NCBI RefSeq assembly: GCF_030931715.1
Contig: NZ_CP133261.1
Location: forward strand, 1,798,001 to 1,862,000
Direction of reading: 5' to 3'
DNA length: 64,000 nucleotides
From: Tissierella sp. MB52-C2
Lineage (GTDB): Bacteria; Bacillota; Clostridia; Tissierellales; Tissierellaceae
Part shown: positions 26,112 to 37,076 of the stretch, one piece after another
Layout of the letters: each line of letters starts with the position of its first letter
Numbering within the stretch: position 1 is the stretch's first letter
Notes under the pieces: model-generated
What the model saw: the letters and a program-made list of their open reading frames with translations, nothing else
The model's database searches: none
Told to the model about the DNA's origin: nothing
Translations under genes and position numbers: made by a program

Positions 26112-27473
26112 CTAATTATCTAAATTTGCCAATATAGAGATAGCACATTCTATTCTTTTCTTTTCCATTTCACATCCTAAGCTATAGCTCCTTTTTAAAT
26201 CATTATGGGCATGATATGAATTCGCATGACATCCACCGCTACAGTAAAATCTAGCCCAACACTTTCTACATTCCTCTTTGTTATATACATTGGCATTTTT
26301 AAACTTGTCTCTTAAATCGGTATTCTCTACTCCATCAAAAACATTTCCCATTTTAAACTCATTTTCACCTACAAATTGATGACAAGGATATAAATCACCC
26401 TCTGGGGTAACAGCCATATATTCAGATCCTGCACCGCAGCCTACAGCTCTTTTAACAATACAAGGTCCCTGGTTTAAATCTATCATAAAGTGGAAGAAAT
26501 AAAAATCTTTATCATTTCTTTTTATATTAATATATTCTTTAGACAACTCTTCATATTCATTTAAAACAGCATCTAAATGTTCTTCCCTCAGGGCATAATC
26601 CATTTCCTCTGGCGTTACAACAGGCTCTATTGATATCTTTTTAAATCCATTATTATAAAAGTCTAAGGCATCCTTAGAAAAATCAATATTATTGCTAGTG
26701 AAAGTCCCTCTAATGTAGTAGTCCTTATCTCCTCTTTTTTCAACCATCTTTTTAAACTTTGGAAGGATAATATCATAGCTGCCTTCGCCATTAATTGTCT
26801 TTCTCATATTATCATTAACATCTTTTCTACCATCTAAACTAAGAACTACATTATCCATGTTTTCATTAATAAAATCAATTTTATCTTCATCTAATAATAT
26901 TCCGTTTGTTGTAATAGTAAATCTAAAGTTTTTATTATATTCTTTTTCTAAGGTTCTTCCATAATCTACCAAATCCTTAACTAGTTCAAAGTTCATTAAA
27001 GGCTCTCCACCAAAGAAATCTACCTCTAAGTTTCTTCTTGCACCTGAATTTTTAGCAAGATACTCTAGTGATTTTTTTCCTACTTCTAAGGACATCATAG
27101 ATTTTTCACCTTTGAAGTTTCCCTGTGATGCAAAGCAATAATTACATTTTAAATTACAATCGTGGGCTACGTGTAAACACATTGCCTTAACAATATTTGA
27201 CTCATTATATTTGAAGTTGGAAATATCTATATCATCAGACAATAATAGTCCTTCTTTAACTAGTTCTTCTATTTCTTTATATACATCTTCTACTGCTTTA
27301 GCTCCATAAACGCTTTTGAACATCCCTATTATTTCATCTTTAGTTTTTTCACCATAAAAATCTAAAATTTCGTATACAATTTTATCAACTACATGCACTG
27401 CACCTGTGTTTACATCTAATACTAGATATTTATTGTTCAAAAAGAATTTATGCATCTTTGATGATTTATCCAT
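26112..27473 (-). CDS. scfB: SCIFF peptide maturase, radical-SAM thioether-forming enzyme
   Basis: 453 residues. Radical-SAM/SPASM enzyme that makes a cysteine-to-residue thioether link in the SCIFF precursor encoded just upstream. Residues 1-95 form an RRE-like (PqqD-type) leader-binding domain; the SAM cluster motif is CNLKCNYCF; then FFGGEP, and a SPASM region with GCGAGSEYMAVTPEGDLYPC and CRKCWARFYCSGGCHAN, which ligate two auxiliary iron-sulfur clusters. The ATG at 27473 is chosen because GGGAGGA precedes it; ATG 27488 puts that site inside the gene. A strong hairpin separates it from the peptide gene, and secD follows 10 bases later. Confidence 0.96.
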   Translation of the reverse strand: MDKSSKMHKFFLNNKYLVLDVNTGAVHVVDKIVYEILDFYGEKTKDEIIGMFKSVYGAKAVEDVYKEIEELVKEGLLLSDDIDISNFKYNESNIVKAMCLHVAHDCNLKCNYCFASQGNFKGEKSMMSLEVGKKSLEYLAKNSGARRNLEVDFFGGEPLMNFELVKDLVDYGRTLEKEYNKNFRFTITTNGILLDEDKIDFINENMDNVVLSLDGRKDVNDNMRKTINGEGSYDIILPKFKKMVEKRGDKDYYIRGTFTSNNIDFSKDALDFYNNGFKKISIEPVVTPEEMDYALREEHLDAVLNEYEELSKEYINIKRNDKDFYFFHFMIDLNQGPCIVKRAVGCGAGSEYMAVTPEGDLYPCHQFVGENEFKMGNVFDGVENTDLRDKFKNANVYNKEECRKCWARFYCSGGCHANSYHAHNDLKRSYSLGCEMEKKRIECAISILANLDN

Positions 27474-27500
27474 TAAACTTCCTCCCATTTGTTATTGTAC

Positions 27501-27538
27501 AAAATAAAAAGTAGTGGATAAACCACCACCTTTTATTT
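27501..27538 (-). terminator. terminator/attenuator between the SCIFF peptide and its maturase
   Basis: On the minus strand AAATAAAAGGTGGTGG (27538-27523) pairs with 27517-27501 ending in TTTTTATTTT: about 16 bp with two G-U pairs and a small loop. It starts 3 bases past the peptide stop. Partial read-through would give much more peptide message than enzyme message. Confidence 0.85.
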
Positions 27539-27540
27539 GC

Positions 27541-27681
27541 TTATTTGTTTTCGCATTTTTGATTTCCTACAGTACAGGATGTTTTACAAGCTGACTGACA
27601 AGATGTTTGGCATTCTCCACATCCACCTTTAGCTATAGTATTTTTTAGATTGCTACCTGATATAGTCTTTATGTATTTCAT
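27541..27681 (-). CDS. scfA: SCIFF ribosomal peptide precursor (six cysteines)
   Basis: 46 residues: MKYIKTISGSNLKNTIAKGG, then CGECQTSCQSACKTSCTVGN, then QKCENK. Six cysteines at 21, 24, 28, 32, 36 and 43 define SCIFF (six cysteines in forty-five). Residues 1-18 act as the leader read by the maturase; the thioether forms from a central cysteine, in studied cases to a Thr. ATG 27681 follows GGGAGGGATTAAG. A TATAAT stands on the minus strand at 27720-27715, 34 bases before the start, with only a weak -35. Nearly universal in Clostridia, with no settled function. Confidence 0.96.
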   Translation of the reverse strand: MKYIKTISGSNLKNTIAKGGCGECQTSCQSACKTSCTVGNQKCENK

Positions 27682-27757
27682 CTTAATCCCTCCCTGTGTA
27701 ATTTTCTGCTACTTATTATATCATATTAATTTTTTTATTTAAAGTTATTTTTATTTT

Positions 27758-28135
27758 TTATGACAAGTTTATTCCGATAATTCCACCTATTACTCCTATG
27801 ACAGAAGATAATATTATTTTCGAAGCTGAAAATATATCAAATACTAGTGGCCTTAGAAATATCATATTTAGTGCAATTAATATAATATAGTAAGCTATAC
27901 CTACTATTCCTCCGCTTATCCAACCTTTTTCTTTTACTTTTGCTGCTGTATAGATACTACCAACTGTTATACTTATTAACATTGTTATAGTATTTAATAA
28001 GGGCATTTTCATTTCACTAAGACTTGAATAAGTTAATAATACTGAGGAAAACAATATTAGAATACAGGTAATGATATAAGATAACACCAACCCCTTTAAT
28101 AGATAAATACCTTTGTTCCAATTTTTAACTTTCAT
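27758..28135 (-). CDS. TIGR04086-family membrane protein
   Basis: 125 residues with four hydrophobic segments (about 12-33, 44-62, 72-93, 105-123), basic N-terminus (KVKNWNKG) and glycine-rich last helix (SSVIGVIGGIIGI). Matches the YrzE-like TIGR04086 family, found in Firmicutes between yajC and the SCIFF/secDF genes, as here. Function unknown; its position suggests a link to protein export. Strong site GGAGGGATAGT before ATG 28135. Confidence 0.85.
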   Translation of the reverse strand: MKVKNWNKGIYLLKGLVLSYIITCILILFSSVLLTYSSLSEMKMPLLNTITMLISITVGSIYTAAKVKEKGWISGGIVGIAYYIILIALNMIFLRPLVFDIFSASKIILSSVIGVIGGIIGINLS

Positions 28136-28192
28136 ACTATCCCTCCTTATCTTTAGTTTAATCTATTTTAGTAAAGAGGAATTTATTACATA

Positions 28193-28226
28193 AAAAAAGC
28201 TTCCTTAGAAATTTAGGAAGCCTTTT
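28193..28226 (-). terminator. terminator after yajC
   Basis: Minus strand AAAAAG-GCTTCCT, 9-base loop, AGGAAGC-TTTTTTT: 13 pairs with one G-U, starting 3 bases after the yajC stop. Confidence 0.85.
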
Positions 28227-28228
28227 TA

Positions 28229-28549
28229 CTACTCTTTATCATCTTCAGTTTTTACTTCTTCATCTTTATTATCTTTTAACTCATTCTTACTAACTACTGA
28301 ACCAATAGACCACTTAGTCATTTCCAGTTTAGTCTTAGCTGATCCTACTTCAATAGTTATAACATCTTCTTTAACTTTAAGAATTTTACCATAAATTCCA
28401 CCAATGGTAACTACTTGATCTCCTACCCTTAAAGCATCTCTCATTTCCCTTATTTGTTGTTCTTTTTTCTTCTGTGGTCTAATCATCATAAAATAAAGTA
28501 AGACAAAAAAACCTATGGGTAGTATTAACCCTTGTAATTGTTGTGGCAT
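28229..28549 (-). CDS. yajC: preprotein translocase subunit YajC
   Basis: 106 residues: one N-terminal membrane helix (LQGLILPIGFFVLLYFMMI), the signature RPQKKKEQQIREMRDAL, a small beta domain (VGDQVVTIGGIYGKILKVKE) and an acidic tail (DNKDEEVKTEDDKE). Accessory part of the SecDF-YajC complex. It sits 55 bases after tgt, the typical tgt-yajC order. Confidence 0.96.
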   Translation of the reverse strand: MPQQLQGLILPIGFFVLLYFMMIRPQKKKEQQIREMRDALRVGDQVVTIGGIYGKILKVKEDVITIEVGSAKTKLEMTKWSIGSVVSKNELKDNKDEEVKTEDDKE

Positions 28550-28604
28550 CTAATAAATCCCTCCCTTTCTATATCTATTATACAATAAAAAACAGATATT
28601 TCAT

Positions 28605-30768
<2,164 letters not shown>

Positions 30769-30803
30769 TTAATCATCCTTCTTTATTATAATTATGGTCA
30801 TAT

Positions 30804-32150
30804 TTACATAATATCTATTCCTGTATAATAATATTTAAGAATTTCTTCAAAAGTATATCCTAGCTCTGCCATTTTTTTTGCTCCAAACTGGCTCATACCT
30901 ACTCCATGTCCAAAGCCTTTTCCTTCTATTATTAATTCTGTAGTTGATGTAGTCTGACCTCTGCCCATATCTTCTATTCTATCTTTACTTATGGCTCTAT
31001 TTACTCTTCCTCTAGTTACTGTCTTTTGATTTTTATCATCTAAAGTATAGACATTATTAATATCTACATTTTTTACACCATTCATGCTGCCGTCTATTAC
31101 ATAAACTTTTTTATTTCCTACATTATTCCCACCATTTATAGTAAACCAAGCACTTTTGAAATTACCTGCACCTATTATATTTCTAAACTCTGTTCCTGAT
31201 ATAATCTTTTCTCCTATAGTTCCTGTAATCTTTACTTTGTCTACTTTTCCAGTAGAAGTAGCATCTATTACTTCAACTCCTTGAAAATCACCTATATTTA
31301 CTCCAGATGATTTTAAGTTGTTGTTTAGCTCATTAAGACCAATGCTAAATGTCCAATTGCTATAAGGTGATTCTGATGAAAAGCTATCCTCCACCGGTTT
31401 AAGGTATGGAACATCTCCACCCCAAACATTTACACTATCTTCCGTAAATCCACTACTAGTAGAATGATATATAGCCTCTATTACTTTCCCTTTATAGTAA
31501 GCTAGAATACCTTTTGTTACATCTACTGCAGAGTTTGTAACAGGTCTTTCATACTCAACACCTGAATATACTTGACAGTGAGTTGTGTCACATAGATTAA
31601 ACCCTTCTCCAATATGTTTATTTAGATTTGAAAGGGTAAAGGATCTAGCTGCTACAGCTTGAGCTTTTAATGCTTCTATATGGAAGCTAGCTGGCATTTC
31701 TGCTGGGACTACTCCATATAGATAATTCTCAAGTTGTACATGATTTATAACAAATATTTCATTATTTCTACTTATTAGTTTAATATAATCTCTATAGCGG
31801 TCTTTTTCAACAGTTATTATGGATTCATTAAATGTATTAGACTTAATTAGAATACTACCATCTTTAGGTAAATCAATTATAATATTATCCCTAGAGTCCA
31901 TTAAATAAATACTATCATTATTTAATGTAGCAATTATATTAGTTTCCTGTATATCCATTATATAATCTTTATTTACAGAATCCACTAATAAAAAACCAGT
32001 ATTACTGCTAAAATTAATAACATCTTTTCGATTTAAGGGTTTGCTAAGTTTAATATCTATATACTGTTCTGTAGCAGAACTAGCATAAGAAGTATTAATG
32101 GATAATATAGCCAATAAAAAAACTACAAATGTTGATAATATTTTTCTCAT
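30804..32150 (-). CDS. SpoIID/LytB-domain protein
   Basis: 448 residues. Signal peptide at 1-23 (RKILSTFVVFLLAILSINTSYA), an N-terminal region of beta repeats, then the SpoIID/LytB domain with the signature VVPAEMPASFHIEALKAQAV and C-terminal GKGFGHGVGMSQFGAKKMA. SpoIID is a lytic transglycosylase that thins septal peptidoglycan during forespore engulfment; the E in PAEMP is the catalytic candidate. Longer than the roughly 340-residue SpoIID and located between ruvB and queA, so it may be the clostridial paralogue rather than SpoIID itself. Confidence 0.92.
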   Translation of the reverse strand: MRKILSTFVVFLLAILSINTSYASSATEQYIDIKLSKPLNRKDVINFSSNTGFLLVDSVNKDYIMDIQETNIIATLNNDSIYLMDSRDNIIIDLPKDGSILIKSNTFNESIITVEKDRYRDYIKLISRNNEIFVINHVQLENYLYGVVPAEMPASFHIEALKAQAVAARSFTLSNLNKHIGEGFNLCDTTHCQVYSGVEYERPVTNSAVDVTKGILAYYKGKVIEAIYHSTSSGFTEDSVNVWGGDVPYLKPVEDSFSSESPYSNWTFSIGLNELNNNLKSSGVNIGDFQGVEVIDATSTGKVDKVKITGTIGEKIISGTEFRNIIGAGNFKSAWFTINGGNNVGNKKVYVIDGSMNGVKNVDINNVYTLDDKNQKTVTRGRVNRAISKDRIEDMGRGQTTSTTELIIEGKGFGHGVGMSQFGAKKMAELGYTFEEILKYYYTGIDIM

Positions 32151-32178
32151 ATAGTTATCCCTCGCTTCTTATAGTTTA

Positions 32179-33189
32179 TTAATCTTCCTTATATGGAAGA
32201 TGGAAGTGATCGTATGCTTTTTTAGTTACTATTCTACCTCTAGGTGTTCTATTTAAAAAACCTATTTGCAAAAGATAAGGCTCGTATACATCTTCTATTG
32301 TGGTTCTTTCCTCACCTGTGGCAGCTGATAATGTATCTACTCCTACAGGTCCACCATCGAAGTTTTCTATTAAAGTAAGTATAAGCTTTCTGTCTACACT
32401 ATCTAATCCTAGGGGATCTATTTCAAGAATTTCTAATCCCTTCTTTGCCACTTCTAAAGTAATTATACCTTTTTCTACTACTTGTGCATAGTCTCTTACT
32501 CTCCTTAATAATCTATTGGCTATTCTAGGAGTCCCTCTAGATCTTCTAGCTATTTCCAAAGCCCCTTCTTCCTCAATCCCTATATTTAATATATTTGCTG
32601 ATCTGATTATAATCTGTTTTAAACTTTCCTCATCATATAATTCTAGATTTAACATTACTCCAAATCTATCTCTAAGGGGAGAAGTTAAAAGTCCAGCCCT
32701 AGTGGTAGCACCTATAAGGGTAAATTTAGACAAATCTAATCTTACAGATCTGGCTGAAGGACCTTTCCCTATGATTATATCCAAGGCGAAGTCTTCCATT
32801 GCAGGATATAATATTTCCTCCACAGTTCTATTTATTCTATGTATCTCATCAATAAACAAAACATCGTCTTCTGAAAGATTAGTTAAAATACTTGCTAAAT
32901 CTCCAGGTCTCTCAATTGCTGGTCCTGATGTGATTCTAATATTTACCCCCATTTCATTTGCAATAATATTTGCCAATGTGGTTTTTCCAAGACCTGGTGG
33001 CCCATATAATAATACATGGTCTAGAGGCTCATTTCTTCCTTTAGCTGCTTGAATAAAAATATTTAACTTTTCTTTAGCCTTATCTTGTCCTATGTATTCT
33101 GTAATCCATTTAGGACGTAAGTTTTGCTCGTTTTCTAAATCTTCACTTCTTAAATTTCCAGCCATTATTCTATCATTATCATCTACCAT
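32179..33189 (-). CDS. ruvB: Holliday junction branch migration helicase RuvB
   Basis: 336 residues. AAA+ motor that drives branch migration with RuvA. Walker [12 protein letters not shown], Walker [10 protein letters not shown], sensor 1 region [18 protein letters not shown], and the C-terminal winged-helix domain with [16 protein letters not shown]. 13 bases after ruvA, same operon as ruvC. Confidence 0.97.
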   Translation of the reverse strand: MVDDNDRIMAGNLRSEDLENEQNLRPKWITEYIGQDKAKEKLNIFIQAAKGRNEPLDHVLLYGPPGLGKTTLANIIANEMGVNIRITSGPAIERPGDLASILTNLSEDDVLFIDEIHRINRTVEEILYPAMEDFALDIIIGKGPSARSVRLDLSKFTLIGATTRAGLLTSPLRDRFGVMLNLELYDEESLKQIIIRSANILNIGIEEEGALEIARRSRGTPRIANRLLRRVRDYAQVVEKGIITLEVAKKGLEILEIDPLGLDSVDRKLILTLIENFDGGPVGVDTLSAATGEERTTIEDVYEPYLLQIGFLNRTPRGRIVTKKAYDHFHLPYKED

Positions 33190-33202
33190 TTATTTCACCT
33201 TC

Positions 33203-33793
33203 TCACTGTTTTGATAGTTTTTTTAACGCTTCTCTAATTATATCTTCTATACTCATATTGGACGTATCAATGGTTCTAGTAATCTTTTCTACTTCCATCC
33301 TTGTATATCCTAATGACATTAATCCATTTATAGCCTCATTATAATCATTAAGATTTAGATTATTAGTATCTTCCTCCTCTATATCAATGTCTTTATCTAT
33401 TCTGTCTTTTAATTCTAAGATTAGTCTTTCGGCTGTCTTTTTTCCTATTCCCGGTGCCTTACATAATGTATCTAAATCCTTCTTCATGATGGCAACTTTA
33501 ATCTGATTTGTTGTAAGATTTGATAATATTCCTAATGCTATTTTAGGACCAATCTTTGAAACCATCTGTAATAATTTAAACATATTCATTTCTTCTTCAG
33601 ATACAAATCCATATAAAAATACACCATCGTCTCTTACATTAAGATCTGTATAAATCATTGAATTTTTCATTCCTAATTCTAGTTTAACCATTGAGTTAAT
33701 AGAAGTAAATATCTTATATCCTATTCCGTTGTTTTGTAATACTATGTAATCTTCATTTATGGCAACTATGTCACCTATAATAAATTCAAACAA
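33203..33793 (-). CDS. ruvA: Holliday junction branch migration subunit RuvA
   Basis: About 196 residues. Tetrameric DNA-binding partner of RuvB. OB fold at the N-terminus (FEFIIGDIVAINEDYIVL), two HhH motifs (LQMVSKIGPKIALGIL, CKAPGIGKKTAERLILELKD) and a C-terminal domain that contacts RuvB. I choose TTG 33793: AAAGGGTG lies 6 bases upstream and the protein then begins MFEFI as in the family; the GTG at 33802 is part of that ribosome site. Confidence 0.96.
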   Translation of the reverse strand: MFEFIIGDIVAINEDYIVLQNNGIGYKIFTSINSMVKLELGMKNSMIYTDLNVRDDGVFLYGFVSEEEMNMFKLLQMVSKIGPKIALGILSNLTTNQIKVAIMKKDLDTLCKAPGIGKKTAERLILELKDRIDKDIDIEEEDTNNLNLNDYNEAINGLMSLGYTRMEVEKITRTIDTSNMSIEDIIREALKKLSKQ

Positions 33794-33814
33794 TTTATTC
33801 ACCCTTTATAAATA

Positions 33815-34309
33815 TTATTTCATCCTAAAAGATTCCTTAAATTTAAGAGAACTTCCATGACATATGGCTACAGCTAAGGCATCGGCCACATCATCAGGTT
33901 TTGGCTTTTCTTTTAAATTTAGTAGTACTTTAACCATTTCTTGTACCTGTGATTTCTCTGCTCTACCATATCCTACTACTGCTTGCTTTATTTGCAGTGG
34001 AGTATACTCATATATATTCAATCCTTTATTGACTGCTGCCAGTACCTCGACTCCTCTAGCTTGTCCTACCTTTATGGCTGTTTTTACATTTTTATTAAAA
34101 AATAATTCCTCTACAGCTAGGTCTTCTGGATTATATTTATCTATGATTTCTATTAATCTATCATAAATTATCTTTATTCTATCGGGAAATAAAGTATCTG
34201 CATCTGTTCTTATGGCACCATAATCTATTGCCTTAAATTTATTTCCATTACATTCTATAATACTATAACCTACTATGGCTATTCCAGGGTCAATTCCAAG
34301 TATTATCAT
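33815..34309 (-). CDS. ruvC: crossover junction endodeoxyribonuclease RuvC
   Basis: 164 residues. Resolves Holliday junctions. The four acidic residues are visible: D7 in [14 protein letters not shown] in [14 protein letters not shown] and the last pair in [15 protein letters not shown] complete ruvC-ruvA-ruvB set in this order is typical for clostridia, whereas many Bacilli lack ruvC. No SOS box was seen upstream. ATG 34309 follows GAAAGGTGG. Confidence 0.97.
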   Translation of the reverse strand: MIILGIDPGIAIVGYSIIECNGNKFKAIDYGAIRTDADTLFPDRIKIIYDRLIEIIDKYNPEDLAVEELFFNKNVKTAIKVGQARGVEVLAAVNKGLNIYEYTPLQIKQAVVGYGRAEKSQVQEMVKVLLNLKEKPKPDDVADALAVAICHGSSLKFKESFRMK

Positions 34310-34366
34310 TCTTAGCCACCTTTCTCCATTAATTACACTTACTATTGTACCATATTTACAAGAAAA

Positions 34367-34392
34367 AACTAAGTTAGATTTCTAACTTAGTT
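34367..34392 (-). terminator. terminator after the BofC-like gene
   Basis: Perfect 12-bp stem AACTAAGTTAGA/TCTAACTTAGTT (34367-34378 with 34381-34392), 2-base loop, followed on the minus strand by TTTTCTTGT. Confidence 0.85.
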
Positions 34393-34981
34393 AACTAATG
34401 AAATTCTCTAAAACTTCAGATAGTTCGTCTTCACTGTCTACAACAATTCCCTCTATTAATTTTTGTTGATCTACCTCCATTAATATAGATATAGGATGAT
34501 CTATTAGTACATTTTCTAATACTCTTTGACCATTTTCATTTACTTTAAATATGGCTATTAAATCGTCTTTTTCTCCTACTATATAATGGTTCTCACATAA
34601 GTGATTTTTCGTAATCCCTAAAGTTATTTTACTAGATGAAAATGATATAAGTTTTTTATTAGGGTAATTCTCTTCTAGGTAATCTACAATTTCATCTTTA
34701 TTCATATTTACAAATTCCTCTGTAGCTGCATTAACTTTAGTAATCACATGGTCACAAGCAGTATGATGAATTCTTTCTTCTATAAAGGTGTTGGGAGAAA
34801 TTCTAATATCCTCTTTTAAAATCTGTAAATCAGAGTAATCCTGAGTATCCTCTTTTTCCTGATTTATTCGACTAATTTGAGGTTCTAGTTTATTCCCCAT
34901 CAATTGATAGCCAATTACAAAACTTATTAAAAATAAAGCTAAAGAAAAGAAGAAAACAGGTATCATTTTATCTTTTTTCAT
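34391..34981 (-). CDS. BofC C-terminal-domain protein
   Basis: 196 residues with one N-terminal membrane anchor (about 7-27, PVFFFSLALFLISFVIGYQL) and an exported domain. The end (ITKNHLCENHYIVGEKDDLI, AIFKVNENG) is the pattern of the BofC C-terminal domain. In Bacillus, BofC is a forespore-secreted inhibitor of the SpoIVB protease that gates sigma-K activation. This protein has the membrane anchor instead of a cleavable signal and a divergent middle part (ACDHVITKVNAATEEFVNMN), so an equivalent role is unproven. Single-gene unit with its own terminator. Confidence 0.8.
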   Translation of the reverse strand: MKKDKMIPVFFFSLALFLISFVIGYQLMGNKLEPQISRINQEKEDTQDYSDLQILKEDIRISPNTFIEERIHHTACDHVITKVNAATEEFVNMNKDEIVDYLEENYPNKKLISFSSSKITLGITKNHLCENHYIVGEKDDLIAIFKVNENGQRVLENVLIDHPISILMEVDQQKLIEGIVVDSEDELSEVLENFIS

Positions 34982-35049
34982 AAATATCCCTCCAGAATAC
35001 TATCTAGAGGGATATTCTATCCATTTTATGAAATTTTATACATTTTACA

Positions 35050-35682
35050 CTATTTATCAACTTCACCAATTCTAAATCCTGCTGATTGAATCTTTTCAAC
35101 TAATCTTTCTACATCTTCAGCATCTACTCTAAGAACAACTTGAATTAAATCCAATACCTCTGGATCCATAATAGCAAAGTTTATTATATTTATATTCTCT
35201 TTTCTTATTACATCAGTAAGTTTAGCCAATTGTCCCGGTAGGTCAAACATATTTACTACAATTCTAGTTCCTTTATTAATACCAAATATTTCTGAGAACG
35301 CTTTAAATATTGCAGCATGAGTTAATATACCTACAAATTTATTATTAGAATCAAAAACAGGTAAAAATGGCGTTCTTAACTGTTTCAATAGATGTGAAGC
35401 TGTTTCAATTCTTTCATCTGATGAAATCCTTTCATAATCATCACTATATATATCTTTAACTTTAGTATTATTTAGATATTCATCTTTATTACAGGTATTG
35501 GATTCTAAGTAATTTCTATAGATGGCTTCCTTCATAATTATACCTTTAAATTCTGCACCATCAATTACTGGTAGAGATAAAAAATTTCCCTCATTTATTT
35601 TATTAAGTGCTTCCCCTATACTCTCCTCTAAGTCAACAATAGTTAAATCTGATTTTGACAACATATAATTTTTTATAAACAT
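35050..35682 (-). CDS. CBS-pair and ACT domain protein
   Basis: 210 residues. Two CBS motifs (about 8-62 and 75-133; DGAEFKGIIMKEAIY and FVGILTHAAIFKAF) followed by an ACT domain (about 140-207; RIVVNMFDLPGQLAKLTDVI). CBS pairs bind adenine nucleotides and ACT domains bind amino acids, so it is a likely cytoplasmic sensor, similar in layout to AcuB; no acetoin genes are near. ATG 35682 follows AAGGGGGAG. Confidence 0.85.
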   Translation of the reverse strand: MFIKNYMLSKSDLTIVDLEESIGEALNKINEGNFLSLPVIDGAEFKGIIMKEAIYRNYLESNTCNKDEYLNNTKVKDIYSDDYERISSDERIETASHLLKQLRTPFLPVFDSNNKFVGILTHAAIFKAFSEIFGINKGTRIVVNMFDLPGQLAKLTDVIRKENINIINFAIMDPEVLDLIQVVLRVDAEDVERLVEKIQSAGFRIGEVDK

Positions 35683-35701
35683 TTGACTCCCCCTTTAAAT
35701 A

Positions 35702-36436
35702 TTACTTGTATCTTCTTAATACCCTATCATTTAGTCCATACCAGTATGCTTCCTTATATAGTTTATATCCATCTTTAAACATTACTTTTATGATTTCTTC
35801 ATATATTTTTTTTAATTCATCCTTGGTTAATAAACTATAATCCTCCTTAATCCTATAGTAGTCTGAATTATATTCTATGGTTAATTGTTTGTCTAAGTAT
35901 TTATTTAAACTAAATATCTTTTCTTTTATTACCCTTGAGCAATAATCCCTTATACAATTGGATAGGTATTTATCTTGTTTTTCTTTTTCCTTAATTTCCT
36001 TATTAATTAGACTTTTAATATCAAGTATTTTTTTAGTCTTATTATCAAAATGATATAAATATTGACTTTGATATAACTTTTCTATAGATATATCTTTAAC
36101 TATTGTTTTCTCTAAAATATTTACCCAATAATTGTCAAAATAACCATGTTTATATCCCTCAAGATAAATAAATAATTCTAATCTGTTAATGTCTTCATGG
36201 ATTAGTTGTCCAAGATTTAAAGCGATTAAATTATTTCCCTTTTTTTTTCTTAGAAACTTACTAATATGCTTTTTTAAATGATAAACAGAAATATATTTGG
36301 GGCGAATATTGGTAATGTTTTCTTCCAAATCATATAGATTAAGCAGGATATGTATGCAATTAATATCATTTTTGTAAAGAAATCTATTTATTAGTCCTTC
36401 ATAGATACTTAGTAAGTCATTATTTTCCATTGCCAT
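35702..36436 (-). CDS. conserved hypothetical protein, 244 residues
   Basis: Not recognised. Highly charged, Lys/Glu/Tyr-rich, no signal peptide and no membrane segment; mostly helical by composition, with a motif LNLGQLIHEDINRLELFIYL-EGYKHGY and a C-terminal WYGLNDRVLRRYK. I choose ATG 36436, 7 bases after AAGGAGG; TTG 36442 would overlap that spacer. Cysteines are few (a pair near CIRDYCSRV). It sits 19 bases upstream of the CBS-ACT gene in the same direction and may be cotranscribed with it. Amino-acid use matches its neighbours, so no sign of recent transfer. Confidence 0.75.
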   Translation of the reverse strand: MAMENNDLLSIYEGLINRFLYKNDINCIHILLNLYDLEENITNIRPKYISVYHLKKHISKFLRKKKGNNLIALNLGQLIHEDINRLELFIYLEGYKHGYFDNYWVNILEKTIVKDISIEKLYQSQYLYHFDNKTKKILDIKSLINKEIKEKEKQDKYLSNCIRDYCSRVIKEKIFSLNKYLDKQLTIEYNSDYYRIKEDYSLLTKDELKKIYEEIIKVMFKDGYKLYKEAYWYGLNDRVLRRYK

Positions 36437-36596
36437 ACCCAAACCTCCTTTTTACCAATTATTCACAGTTATCTATTTTTTAAACCTATTTATTAGAATA
36501 TAAATAAACAATAAAACCATTATACTACAAAGAAGGATATATTTGTTTATAAGTTAATAATAGATTTCTAACAAAAACTTAATATATTATATTTTC

Positions 36597-37058
36597 TTAT
36601 TCATTTTTTCTAGTTAGTATATCTATAATCGTACTATAGCTTGTATTAGTTTTTATATTATAAGTCCCAACTATAAACTTTGTACTCATTTTTTTATCCC
36701 TTGCCAATTGAACAAATTCTTCTTCTTCTTCAATTAATCCTAAACTAAATAACTTTCTCCCAATCTGTTTTAAGTTTTCGCCGCTTTTAATTATTACTTC
36801 GATTTCTTGCTCCTCTGGAATTTCCTCTGGTGGTTCTTCTTGCATTGCGGAGGTCACTTCTTTTTCTTTCTTTTTATTTAACTCATCTATACTTTCTTTT
36901 AAGCTAACCATACCTAGTTCTCTTGATCTTTTAATTATCATATCATCACTTAAATCATTATACTTTACAACTGGATAAAATGAATATAAAGTATTGGTGA
37001 GAATAATCCCCATTCCTAATCCTAAAATTAAGTATATTATTTTGCTTTTCTTGTCCAT
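36597..37058 (-). CDS. MltG/YceG-like N-terminal module, membrane anchored
   Basis: 153 residues. Membrane helix at about 7-28, a charged linker rich in Lys/Glu/Pro (KKKEKEVTSAMQEEPPEEIP), then a small domain from about 85: IEVIIKSGENLKQIGRKLFS, LGLIEEEEEF and FIVGTYNIKTNTSYSTIIDI. That domain resembles the LysM-like start of the endolytic transglycosylase MltG, but the catalytic domain with its Glu is absent. It may bind peptidoglycan or a cell-wall partner without cutting. It follows the transglutaminase gene by 18 bases, presumably in one transcript. Confidence 0.75.
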   Translation of the reverse strand: MDKKSKIIYLILGLGMGIILTNTLYSFYPVVKYNDLSDDMIIKRSRELGMVSLKESIDELNKKKEKEVTSAMQEEPPEEIPEEQEIEVIIKSGENLKQIGRKLFSLGLIEEEEEFVQLARDKKMSTKFIVGTYNIKTNTSYSTIIDILTRKNE

Positions 37059-37076
37059 TGTTTAATCTCCTTTAAA

